Positions 19,158 through 26,602 of a DNA stretch of 64,000 nucleotides are shown one piece after another (position 1 is the first letter of the stretch; the number at the start of each line of letters is the position of its first letter). This DNA is from Gracilimonas halophila. GTDB lineage: Bacteria; Bacteroidota; Rhodothermia; Balneolales; Balneolaceae. The DNA lies in NCBI RefSeq assembly GCF_042684365.1, contig NZ_JBHULI010000025.1, positions 124,001 to 188,000 of the forward strand, read 5' to 3'. Position numbers and translations under genes: made by a program. The notes beneath the pieces were generated by a model. The model did no database searches. It was not told where the DNA came from and saw nothing but the letters and a program-made list of their open reading frames with translations.

Positions 19158-21566
19158 TTAGTCGTTTGTTTTTTCTTGTTCCTGAGTTTCTTCTATCCCG
19201 TTTTCAGAGGCCTCAGCCTTTTTCTGCAGCTTTTCAGCTGCTTCTTTTTCTTCGGCCTCACGTTCTTTGTCTTCAGGATACTCAACCCGGCTATGGTAAA
19301 CACCAACCAAAATATTCAGGAATGTTTCTTTGATCACCTGAAGATGCCTGAATGTAAGCGGGCTGTGACTAAGTTGTCCCTCCGCAACCCGGTCATCGAC
19401 CATTCGGTTTACAAGATTTTCGAGTTTGCTGTAGGTTGGGTTTTTCATGGCACGAGAGGCCGCTTCAATTCCGTCAGCAAGTAACAGTATACCTGTTTCC
19501 TTGGATGATGGAAGGGGACCTTCATATCGAAATTGATCTTCCTGAAGCATGCTTTTGAGGCTATCATCTTCCTTGGCTTTTTCATAAAAATAACGGATCA
19601 CTGATGTGCCGTGGTGCGTTTTTATGAAGTCAATAATGATATTCGGCAGATCTTCTTCTTCAGCCATTTTTACACCTTCACTCACATGCGCTTTTATAAC
19701 CATCGCGCTCATTTGTGGTTTCAGCTTATCATGCTCATTATTTCCTTTGGATTGATTCTCGACGAAATATTCCGGTTTTACCATCTTTCCGATATCATGG
19801 TAAAGAGCCCCGACCCTGCATAACAACGAATTTGCTCCTATTGCTGAAGCCGCAGCCTCAGATAGATTGGCTACCTGAAGACTATGATGAAATGTTCCGG
19901 GCGCTTTATTCATCAGCTTTTTAAGCAATGGCTGATTGGTATCTCCAAGCTCGATGAGGGTAAAGTCGGTTGTAACACCAAAAACCTTTTCAAATAATAG
20001 AATTATCGGATAGGTAAATAAGATAAAAACAGAACTGATGGCAATATACATCAGGTCTGAAGTGAACATATCCCAACCGCTTAATGTAGCTACATTAAAG
20101 GAGCCTACTACCATTAAGTATGTTATGAAGACAATACCGGGTGTGGTAAAAAAGAATTGAGAACGGTCTTTAATATCACGAACAGAAAAAACACCTAAAC
20201 TGCAGGCCGTAAACGTAGCAACTACAAATTCAAAACTGTTCCCATTTACTAACCCCAACAGGCTTGCAAGCATGATTGCTGATACCAGGCCGACCCGGGA
20301 ATCAAAAATAATGGTAAGTACGATTGGGGCTATGGCAACCGGAATTATATAGGGATCTGCAATATCGAAGTAATTTATTAACCCGGCAGAAAATGAAACC
20401 AAACCAAGGATAAGGAATACTAACAGGAATAATGCATTGTCTGAAGTAATACTTCTTCGATAAAGATAGATATACATAAAGAAAACAAAAGTGACTGCAA
20501 TGATGATGATCAGTTGTCCTGCGAAACGAACCCATTTTTCAATTTGGCTGGCATTCTCTGAACGAGCCTCTGCCAGGCTTCTTAAAATGTTAGCGCGTTC
20601 CGCCGAAACTAAGTCACCTCTACGGATAATAACCTGCCCTTGAGCAACAGCTCCCTTTGTTTCTGAGATATCTGATAAGGCAACTTGTAAACGCTCCTGT
20701 GTATCTTCTTCACTGAAACGTAGGTTAGAAATGATTACTCTGTTGTAGATCTCCATAGCGAGGCGGGACTGATCTTCACTAAAAACTCTGTTCAGCCTGA
20801 ACTGTACAAATTCATTGGCTTCCCTAAGATCCCTGATCCGGGCAAGGTCAACCGATTGTTCTGTGCTTTCCCTGTTATTCCGGATGATGATATTATTGGT
20901 TTGCAGAGTGCTTTTATTTTGATTGATCACTCCCTGACTCATCAATTGATCAATAAGAAGTTCAAGCTGTTGTTTTATCTCAACCCCTACAAATTGACTT
21001 GGAGCTAGATTATTTTCCTGAACCTGGTCATAACTCTCAAGCAGGACCTCCCATGAACTTTCAGTAAAATCTATTTCAGATTCACTGATCTCGAGAGCAA
21101 AATTGGCACTGTCGGCATCTGCTGAAGTGGCTGATTGTCGTGTTGCTTCTTGCCAGGCATGGTATGATTCCAAAACAGGCTGAATTTCCCTGTAAATGGA
21201 ATCAAGACGGGTTTGAACAGTAATTGGAATATTCTGGTCGATTCGGAAAATAGGAGCTGTAGAAGTTCGAATTTCTTCACGCTCCTCTTCCAGTTCTGCA
21301 TCCGTTTTTTGAATGGAAAAAGTAAATGGGGCAGTTAAATCAGCATTTCTCCATGGCTGCCCCGGGGTGTAGTTTAATCCGGAATTAACAGGGTTACGCG
21401 GTAAAGAAAAAGCACTGATCGCGACAAATAAGATCAGTATGAGAATGCGAATATAGGGATTTCTCCTTAGCGAATACTTTTCCTGTTCTTTTTTCTTTTT
21501 TTCACCAATTAGTGGTGCGATCTCTTTTTTCTTTTGGCCTAAACCGATTTTTTCAAGAAAGCTCAT
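19158..21566 (-). CDS. pgpH: PgpH-like 7TM-HD phosphodiesterase (cyclic-di-AMP family)
   Basis: The 802-aa protein has a short cytoplasmic N-terminus and one membrane helix (about 37-55). A large extracytoplasmic 7TMR-HDED domain follows (to about 345), then seven membrane helices (about 345-540), then a cytoplasmic HD domain with the metal motif LYHDIGK (His590-Asp591) and further ligands in KAHVSEG and KTHHGT. The C-terminal 40 residues are a Glu/Lys/Gln-rich tail. Family members hydrolyse cyclic-di-AMP and so affect potassium and osmotic control. It is the first gene of the pgpH-xerD-ggt-mtnA run and is divergent from rsmA across 176 bp. Confidence 0.9.
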   Translation of the reverse strand: MSFLEKIGLGQKKKEIAPLIGEKKKKEQEKYSLRRNPYIRILILILFVAISAFSLPRNPVNSGLNYTPGQPWRNADLTAPFTFSIQKTDAELEEEREEIRTSTAPIFRIDQNIPITVQTRLDSIYREIQPVLESYHAWQEATRQSATSADADSANFALEISESEIDFTESSWEVLLESYDQVQENNLAPSQFVGVEIKQQLELLIDQLMSQGVINQNKSTLQTNNIIIRNNRESTEQSVDLARIRDLREANEFVQFRLNRVFSEDQSRLAMEIYNRVIISNLRFSEEDTQERLQVALSDISETKGAVAQGQVIIRRGDLVSAERANILRSLAEARSENASQIEKWVRFAGQLIIIIAVTFVFFMYIYLYRRSITSDNALFLLVFLILGLVSFSAGLINYFDIADPYIIPVAIAPIVLTIIFDSRVGLVSAIMLASLLGLVNGNSFEFVVATFTACSLGVFSVRDIKDRSQFFFTTPGIVFITYLMVVGSFNVATLSGWDMFTSDLMYIAISSVFILFTYPIILLFEKVFGVTTDFTLIELGDTNQPLLKKLMNKAPGTFHHSLQVANLSEAAASAIGANSLLCRVGALYHDIGKMVKPEYFVENQSKGNNEHDKLKPQMSAMVIKAHVSEGVKMAEEEDLPNIIIDFIKTHHGTSVIRYFYEKAKEDDSLKSMLQEDQFRYEGPLPSSKETGILLLADGIEAASRAMKNPTYSKLENLVNRMVDDRVAEGQLSHSPLTFRHLQVIKETFLNILVGVYHSRVEYPEDKEREAEEKEAAEKLQKKAEASENGIEETQEQEKTND

Positions 21567-21640
21567 TAAGTATGTATCTATGAGGGTTTACTTGGAAGGT
21601 TACCAAGCGAAGGATAATTTACAAATCTTTTTACAGTTTA

Positions 21641-21718
21641 AAGTGAACAGTTATCAATAAGAGATAAAGGTGATTTATTTTGACATTTGCTTAATAAAAG
21701 CCAAGCTTCTGTTCACTT
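21641..21718. promoter_or_regulatory. Inverted repeat in the pgpH/rsmA divergent promoter region
   Basis: AAGTGAACAG (21641-21650) and CTGTTCACTT (21709-21718) form a perfect 10-bp inverted repeat 58 bp apart, centred between the two divergent genes. It could be a pair of operator half-sites or chance in an AT-rich gap; a stem-loop with so large a loop is unlikely to matter as RNA. Confidence 0.3.
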
Positions 21719-21742
21719 ATAACTGAATATTCTTTACTGTAC

Positions 21743-22516
21743 ATGTCTTTTAGAACAAAAAAAAGTCTCGGCCAGCACTTTCTGACGGATAAGAACATCA
21801 TTTTTAAAATTATTGATGCCATTGTCGCAGAGAAAGAGGATCGGATCATCGAGATCGGTCCGGGTACCGGAGCTTTAACGAAGTGGCTTACCGAAAAGTT
21901 TACAAATGTACATGCGATCGAGTTAGATCAAAGAGCAGTAAAAGTACTGAAGCAGGAAATTGAAAACCTGGTAATCCATGAAAAGGATGTGCTAAAAGTT
22001 AACTGGCAGGATATGGTTGATCCGGTCAGTAATGATGTAGTGATCGGAAATCTACCTTACTATATCACCTCTTCGATCTTGTTCGACCTTCTTGAAAACC
22101 GAAAGTTATTTTCTGAAGCCATTCTTATGATGCAAAAGGAAGTAGCTGAGCGGTTGGTTGCAGAACCTTCATCGAAGGAATATGGGATACTTAGTGTGCA
22201 AACCCAGCTTTTTTGCACACCTGAGATTCTATTTGAGGTATCACGTAATTCATTCAGCCCACCACCAAAAGTTACGAGTGCCGTTATCAAACTAAAATTT
22301 GACAAACCGGATCTGAGCTTTTCAGATCAAACATTGAAAACCGTAGTTCGAACCGCCTTCAATCAACGGCGAAAAAAATTGAGCAATTCTCTGAAGCCGG
22401 TATTGGGAGATTATCAACCCGATGGTTTTAACTTTGATGATCGTGCCGAGCATTGGTTGCCCGAAACCTATGCAAAGTTGTCAGAGCATTTAGAACAGTC
22501 TGACAGGCTTTCTTAA
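21743..22516 (+). CDS. rsmA: 16S rRNA dimethyladenosine transferase (KsgA)
   Basis: The 257-aa enzyme dimethylates two adjacent adenines near the 3' end of 16S rRNA during 30S maturation. It has the N-terminal signature KSLGQHFLTD, the S-adenosylmethionine site EIGPGTGALT, the acidic ELD motif after strand 2, and the catalytic motif NLPYYI. The C-terminal helical domain carries FNQRRKKLSNSL. Length and motif order are normal for RsmA. It is transcribed toward groES, but the 164-bp gap with its own promoter signal suggests separate transcription. Confidence 0.96.
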   Translation: MSFRTKKSLGQHFLTDKNIIFKIIDAIVAEKEDRIIEIGPGTGALTKWLTEKFTNVHAIELDQRAVKVLKQEIENLVIHEKDVLKVNWQDMVDPVSNDVVIGNLPYYITSSILFDLLENRKLFSEAILMMQKEVAERLVAEPSSKEYGILSVQTQLFCTPEILFEVSRNSFSPPPKVTSAVIKLKFDKPDLSFSDQTLKTVVRTAFNQRRKKLSNSLKPVLGDYQPDGFNFDDRAEHWLPETYAKLSEHLEQSDRLS

Positions 22517-22543
22517 TTCCTGAGAAATTCCGCCTAAAAAACA

Positions 22544-22564
22544 GTCAATTCTACCATATTAGAC
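22544..22564 (+). promoter_or_regulatory. Candidate activator site upstream of groES
   Basis: The partly palindromic element begins GTCAA, has TACC in the middle and ends GAC. Its centre is 62 bp upstream of the start site predicted from the sigma-54 promoter at 22590. Nearly the same sequence, in reverse orientation and at the same distance, precedes grpE (57288-57315). This makes it a candidate binding site for a sigma-54 activator or another shared regulator. Confidence 0.45.
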
Positions 22565-22589
22565 GGGTTTGTATATAATTGTTTTGGTT

Positions 22590-22605
22590 TGGTACGGAAG
22601 TTGCA
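22590..22605 (+). promoter_or_regulatory. Sigma-54-type promoter of groES-groEL
   Basis: TGGTACG-GAAG-TTGCA matches the -24/-12 consensus TGGCACG-N4-TTGCW, with exact GG-N10-GC spacing (GG at 22591-22592, GC at 22603-22604). The predicted start is near 22616, giving a leader of about 65 nt. No CIRCE inverted repeat is found between rsmA and groES. The match is strong, but function is inference. Confidence 0.65.
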
Positions 22606-22680
22606 CTAACTAATACGAAACAAAGTAGGGCATTGCCCAAAAAATTTAATTAATAACCAAAACTAACAGGAGTCATAAAA

Positions 22681-22968
22681 ATGGCTAAGATTAAACCTTT
22701 AGGCGACCGTGTGTTGGTACAGGCTGAGCCTGCTGAAGAAAAAACCAGCTCCGGAATTATCATTCCCGATACGGCTAAAGAAAAACCGCAACAAGGTACA
22801 GTGGTAGCGGTTGGTGCCGGCAAAGTAGAAAACGGCAACAAAATTGAGATGAGCGTGAAGAAAGGAGACAAAGTGCTCTATGGAAAATATGCAGGTACCG
22901 AAGTAACTCTTGATGGAGAAGAGTACCTGATCATGCGCGAATCTGATATCATGGGTATTGTATCGTAA
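22681..22968 (+). CDS. groES: GroES co-chaperonin
   Basis: The 95-aa protein is the heptameric lid of the GroEL chamber. It has the N-terminal strand [12 protein letters not shown], the mobile loop [21 protein letters not shown] that contacts GroEL, and the closing motif [16 protein letters not shown]. Its length is typical. The start ATG has AACAGGAG seven bases upstream. groEL follows after 49 bp. The operon is preceded by a sigma-54-type promoter rather than a CIRCE operator. Confidence 0.98.
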   Translation: MAKIKPLGDRVLVQAEPAEEKTSSGIIIPDTAKEKPQQGTVVAVGAGKVENGNKIEMSVKKGDKVLYGKYAGTEVTLDGEEYLIMRESDIMGIVS

Positions 22969-23017
22969 CCCACCTTTCCAAAGAAATTAAATCACAAACT
23001 TAAAATTATAGATAATT

Positions 23018-24688
23018 ATGTCTGCTAAGTTAGTTCATTATGACATTGAAGCACGCGACGCCCTGAAGAAGGGTGTTGATAAGTTGGCCAATGCTGTTAA
23101 AGTAACCTTGGGCCCACGTGGACGCAATGTTGTTATAGAAAAATCATTCGGATCACCTACGGTAACAAAAGATGGTGTAACCGTTGCAAAAGAAATTGAA
23201 TTATCTGATAAAGTCCAGAATATGGGCGCTCAGATGGTTAAAGAAGTAGCTTCCAGAACCAGCGATAATGCCGGTGATGGAACAACCACTGCTACCGTTC
23301 TTGCTCAGGCTATTCTAAGCGAAGGTCTGAAGAATGTTACTGCCGGTGCAAATCCTATGGATCTGAAATCCGGTATTGAGAAAGCGGTTAAAGTGATCGT
23401 TGAGGATCTCAAAAAAATGAGCCGTGATATTGACGATCGTAAAGAGATCGCTCAGATCGGAACCATTTCAGCCAACAATGATGAAACCATCGGAAACTTG
23501 ATTGCCGATGCAATGGAAAAAGTTGGTAAAGACGGTGTTATTACTGTTGAAGAAGCAAAAGGAACTGAGACTTACCTCGAAACTGTAGAAGGTATGCAGT
23601 TCGACCGTGGTTATCTTTCTCCTTACTTCGTGACTGATTCTGAGAAGATGATAACCGAAATGGAAGATCCTTACATCCTGATCTTTGACAAGAAGATCTC
23701 TGCGATGAAAGACCTGCTTCCAATTCTAGAAAAAGTAGTTCAAAACGGAAACCCGTTATTGATCATTGCTGAAGATATTGAAGGCGAAGCATTGGCTACT
23801 TTGGTAGTTAATAAGCTCCGTGGTTCTCTGAAAATTGCTGCCGTTAAAGCTCCAGGCTTTGGTGACAGAAGAAAAGCTATGCTTGAAGACATTGCCATCC
23901 TAACCGGCGGTACTGTAATTTCTGAAGAGCGTGGTTACAAACTTGAAAATGCTACGCTTGATTTCTTAGGCCGCGCATCTCGTGTTACTATCGACAAAGA
24001 CAACACTACTATTGTTGATGGAAACGGCAAAGAAGATGACATTACAGCTCGGGTAAATCAGCTTAAGTCACAAATTGAGAACACTACTTCTGATTACGAC
24101 CGTGAAAAACTTCAGGAACGTCTTGCCAAATTAAGTGGCGGTGTTGCAGTACTTTATATTGGTGCAGCTTCTGAAGTTGAAATGAAAGAGAAGAAAGCTC
24201 GTGTTGAAGATGCATTGCATGCAACACGTGCAGCCGTTGAGGAAGGAATTGTACCCGGCGGTGGTGTTGCTCTGCTTCGCACCATTAAATCTCTTGATAA
24301 GATCAAGGGCGATAATGATGATGAAAATGTGGGTGTTCAAATCATCCGCAGAGCATTAGAAGCTCCTCTTCGTACGATAGCGAACAACGCCGGTGCTGAA
24401 GGCGCTATTGTTGTTCAGAAAGTACTTGAGGGCAAAGATGCATTCGGTTACAACGCACGTACCGAAGTGTATGAAGACCTGATCAAAGCCGGTGTTATCG
24501 ATCCTACTAAAGTTACCAGAACAGCCTTGCAAAATGCTGCTTCTGTATCCGGATTGATGCTCACCACTGAAGCTGTTATCTCTGAGAAGCCTTCTAAAGG
24601 TGACGATGATGACAATGGCGGAGGCGGCATGCCAGGTGGCATGGGCGGCGGAATGCCAGGAATGGGAGGCATGGGCGGAATGATGTAA
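23018..24688 (+). CDS. groEL: GroEL chaperonin
   Basis: The 556-aa subunit forms the double-ring folding chamber. It shows the ATP site motifs [10 protein letters not shown] and DGTTT (as [14 protein letters not shown]), the apical hinge region, and the chaperonin signature near residues 405-416 ([12 protein letters not shown]). The C-terminal tail ends in Gly-Gly-Met repeats. Length and motifs are normal for the housekeeping copy. Codon use is strongly biased, as expected for a highly expressed gene. A strong terminator follows at 24773. Confidence 0.98.
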   Translation: MSAKLVHYDIEARDALKKGVDKLANAVKVTLGPRGRNVVIEKSFGSPTVTKDGVTVAKEIELSDKVQNMGAQMVKEVASRTSDNAGDGTTTATVLAQAILSEGLKNVTAGANPMDLKSGIEKAVKVIVEDLKKMSRDIDDRKEIAQIGTISANNDETIGNLIADAMEKVGKDGVITVEEAKGTETYLETVEGMQFDRGYLSPYFVTDSEKMITEMEDPYILIFDKKISAMKDLLPILEKVVQNGNPLLIIAEDIEGEALATLVVNKLRGSLKIAAVKAPGFGDRRKAMLEDIAILTGGTVISEERGYKLENATLDFLGRASRVTIDKDNTTIVDGNGKEDDITARVNQLKSQIENTTSDYDREKLQERLAKLSGGVAVLYIGAASEVEMKEKKARVEDALHATRAAVEEGIVPGGGVALLRTIKSLDKIKGDNDDENVGVQIIRRALEAPLRTIANNAGAEGAIVVQKVLEGKDAFGYNARTEVYEDLIKAGVIDPTKVTRTALQNAASVSGLMLTTEAVISEKPSKGDDDDNGGGGMPGGMGGGMPGMGGMGGMM

Positions 24689-24712
24689 TTCATCTTCGCT
24701 AATGATTTCCTC

Positions 24713-24761
24713 GCTCCAACGCTCTGCGTTGGAGCGGATGTTATGACGCCCAGCGTCGTAA
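24713..24761. repeat. Two adjacent palindromic repeat units after groEL
   Basis: GCTCCAACGC/GCGTTGGAGC (24713-24735) is a perfect 10-bp stem with a 3-nt loop. TTATGACGC/GCGTCGTAA (24741-24761) is a 9-bp stem with one wobble pair. They lie between the groEL stop and its terminator. Paired palindromes of this sort are dispersed REP-like units in many genomes; a role in mRNA 3'-end protection is possible. Confidence 0.55.
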
Positions 24762-24772
24762 CAAGAAACTAT

Positions 24773-24806
24773 AAACCCTGCACATTAAGTTGTGCAGGGT
24801 TTTTTT
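24773..24806 (+). terminator. Rho-independent terminator of groES-groEL
   Basis: AAACCCTGCACA (24773-24784) pairs with TGTGCAGGGTTT (24791-24802) around a short loop and is followed by a run of Ts to 24806. This is a strong classical terminator 85 bp after the groEL stop. Confidence 0.88.
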
Positions 24807-24824
24807 ATGAGAAACATGCAAAAC

Positions 24825-24951
24825 TGTCCCGTTAGGGACACAATCTTTGTAATGAATAGCACTCTAATATTGCTCTCGCTCCATCGGAGCGTTATGTTTT
24901 TTCGATCTAATTTCGTGGTCTGTAGTCTAAAAATACCGCACCACGGAGCGG
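24825..24951. repeat. Further palindromic units in the groEL-downstream gap
   Basis: Three short palindromes follow the terminator: TGTCCC/GGGACA (24825-24840), CGCTCC/GGAGCG (24877-24891, 3-nt loop) and CCGCACC/GGAGCGG (24936-24951, one mismatch). The stretch between them (TTATGTTTT, CGTGGTCTGTAGTC) has no coding sense. With the units at 24713-24761 the 390-bp gap 24689-25078 is a mosaic of at least four palindrome types; no gene is seen in it. Confidence 0.5.
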
Positions 24952-25078
24952 TTTTTTGTAAGGATTTTTTCATAGATGTTGATCCTAAGGAGTAAATTAA
25001 GAAGTCAGGATTTTACGTTTCCATTACATTCCAATTTTCCTATAATCTGCTGTTCTCCAACACATTAAATAATCGAGT

Positions 25079-25504
25079 ATGAAACCATTTTTAAGAAATT
25101 CCCTGGCTGCTCTTGCAGGTCTCATTGTAGGAGGGATAGTGAACATGGGGATCATCATGATCAGTAGCTACATCATACCTCCGCCCGCTGGTGCTGATGT
25201 AACCACCATGGAAGGATTGCAGGAATCTATGCACCTGTTCCAGCCCCGGCATTTTTTGATGCCATTTTTGGCGCACGCTTTGGGAACTTTGATAGGGGCT
25301 TTTCTGACAGCTTATTTTGTGGTATCCGAGCCCAAGAAGTGGGCACTATTCATTGGCTGTTTTTTTCTTTTAGGAGGGGTGAGCAATGTAGTTGTGCTTC
25401 CATCACCGCTTTGGTTTAATATAGTTGACCTTGTGGGAGCTTATATTCCAATGGCATATTTAGGAGCGTTATTGGCTGCAATAATCAAAAATATAGACTC
25501 ATGA
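25079..25504 (+). CDS. Four-helix membrane protein, unknown function
   Basis: The 141-aa protein has four predicted membrane helices (about residues 8-32, 62-82, 88-106 and 115-137). A polar loop between the first two contains a PPPAGAD stretch and a conserved-looking LFQPRHFLMPFLAHALG segment. No catalytic motif is seen. Similar small inner-membrane proteins are widespread in Bacteroidota without assigned function. Its stop overlaps the start of the DUF3224 gene by 4 bp (ATGA), so the two are translationally coupled and may act together. Confidence 0.7.
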   Translation: MKPFLRNSLAALAGLIVGGIVNMGIIMISSYIIPPPAGADVTTMEGLQESMHLFQPRHFLMPFLAHALGTLIGAFLTAYFVVSEPKKWALFIGCFFLLGGVSNVVVLPSPLWFNIVDLVGAYIPMAYLGALLAAIIKNIDS

Positions 25505-25890
25505 AGATCTCCGGCGAATTTGAAGTAAAACTGAATCCCATTGATGGTAATGCAGAAGGAAGGGATGGCGTTACGCTGAACCGAATGTCCATCGATAAAA
25601 CCTTTTTAGGTGATCTTAACGCCGTTAGCAAAGGCGAGATGCTAAGTGCGATGACTTCTGTAAAAGGCTCAGCCAGCTATGTAGCAATTGAGCAAGTTCG
25701 GGGAACATTGAATGGGAAGAAAGGCAGTTTTGTGCTCCAGCATTATGGCGTGATGGACAAAGGCGAAGACCGACTGATATTGGAAGTTGTTCCCGATTCC
25801 GGAACCGGCGAATTGGAAGGGCTGTCAGGAGAGATGCAGATCATCATCGATGATGGAAAACATTTCTATGAATTTGATTATGAATTGTAA
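25501..25890 (+). CDS. DUF3224 domain protein
   Basis: The 129-aa protein fits the DUF3224 family (allene-oxide-cyclase-barrel-like fold) over its whole length. It opens with a GEFEVKL strand, then MSIDKTFLGDL, KGSASYVAIEQVRG, GSFVLQHYG and a closing GTGELEGLSGEM motif. Members are small cytosolic proteins of unknown function. It overlaps the upstream membrane-protein gene by 4 bp. The downstream neighbour is convergent, 8 bp away. The substrate, if any, cannot be read from the sequence. Confidence 0.82.
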   Translation: MKISGEFEVKLNPIDGNAEGRDGVTLNRMSIDKTFLGDLNAVSKGEMLSAMTSVKGSASYVAIEQVRGTLNGKKGSFVLQHYGVMDKGEDRLILEVVPDSGTGELEGLSGEMQIIIDDGKHFYEFDYEL

Positions 25891-25898
25891 ATCATGGT

Positions 25899-26492
25899 TC
25901 ACTTCTGATATTGATCATTCAGCCCGACACCATCCTTGATCATTGGAATGATCTTGACCAACCTGCGTTCTTTTGTAGCATCTTGTTTAGCCTCCGCAAT
26001 GTATTGAGCATATTCTCTTTGTCGCCCTGGAGTTAACTTATCGAAATGAGATCTTAGCTCATTATCACCAGAAAAAGCTTTATCCAAAAGAAATGGGATC
26101 TCAGCTTCTCGGTTTACATCTATATTAACCTCTTTACCGTCTTTTTGATTATTGATCGCCTTCTGAACAAGATCATTTATAATATTGGGATCGATCTCTT
26201 CAAATGATTCAAACCTAAGTTGTCTCATAGCTTTGGTTTTACCATCCTGAGCATTTTGTAAATATCCGGCAGGATCGTCTATCAATGCACCATTGAAAAA
26301 CCAAATTCCAAAGTGATGCTTAAATCCCCCTAATCCCAATACATTCTTCCCACCAAGAGTATAAACCGGCATTCCCCACTTGATGGTTTCATTAAGTTCT
26401 GTATCAGAGATCAGATTTCGTAAATAGGAAAGCTCTTTATTCCAGTTGGTAAGTTGATTAAAGAAATCTTCAGCGGATTTAGGTTTGGACAT
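25899..26492 (-). CDS. DUF1801/YdeI family protein
   Basis: The 197-aa protein has an N-terminal DUF1801 (YdhG-like) domain with ETIKWGMPVYTLGGKNVLGLGGFKHHFGIWFFNGALI. A C-terminal YdeI/OmdA-like segment follows (AFSGDNELRSHFDKLTPGRQREYAQYIAEAKQDATKERRL). This pairing is common in Bacteroidota and Firmicutes; in some relatives it is linked to resistance to peptides or bacteriocins, but that role is not shown here. No signal peptide is present. It is single, convergent with the DUF3224 gene and on the same strand as the oxoglutarate dehydrogenase gene, from which a terminator separates it. Confidence 0.82.
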   Translation of the reverse strand: MSKPKSAEDFFNQLTNWNKELSYLRNLISDTELNETIKWGMPVYTLGGKNVLGLGGFKHHFGIWFFNGALIDDPAGYLQNAQDGKTKAMRQLRFESFEEIDPNIINDLVQKAINNQKDGKEVNIDVNREAEIPFLLDKAFSGDNELRSHFDKLTPGRQREYAQYIAEAKQDATKERRLVKIIPMIKDGVGLNDQYQK

Positions 26493-26543
26493 AAAAGAGT
26501 CTCATTTCTGATCGTTGTACGAGAAAAAGAAATGATTTTTCAT

Positions 26544-26580
26544 TTAAAAAAAAAGCCTGACATTGTTAACTGTCAGGCTT
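26544..26580 (-). terminator. Rho-independent terminator of the oxoglutarate dehydrogenase gene
   Basis: AAGCCTGACA (26553-26562) pairs with TGTCAGGCTT (26571-26580) around an 8-nt loop. On the minus strand the stem is followed by nine Ts (26546-26554). It lies 22 bp past the stop at 26603. Confidence 0.88.
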
Positions 26581-26602
26581 CAAATTTATACTGTAAAGAG
26601 TT

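Noticed and set aside
22517..22680. Search for a CIRCE element (TTAGCACTC-N9-GAGTGCTAA) before groES, and likewise before grpE (57271-57406)
   Set aside because: No match with even half of the inverted repeat was found in either gap.
24689..25078. Possible small RNA gene or CRISPR-like array in the palindrome-rich gap after groEL
   Set aside because: The palindromes are unlike each other and unevenly spaced, so it is not an array; no promoter for a separate RNA is seen.
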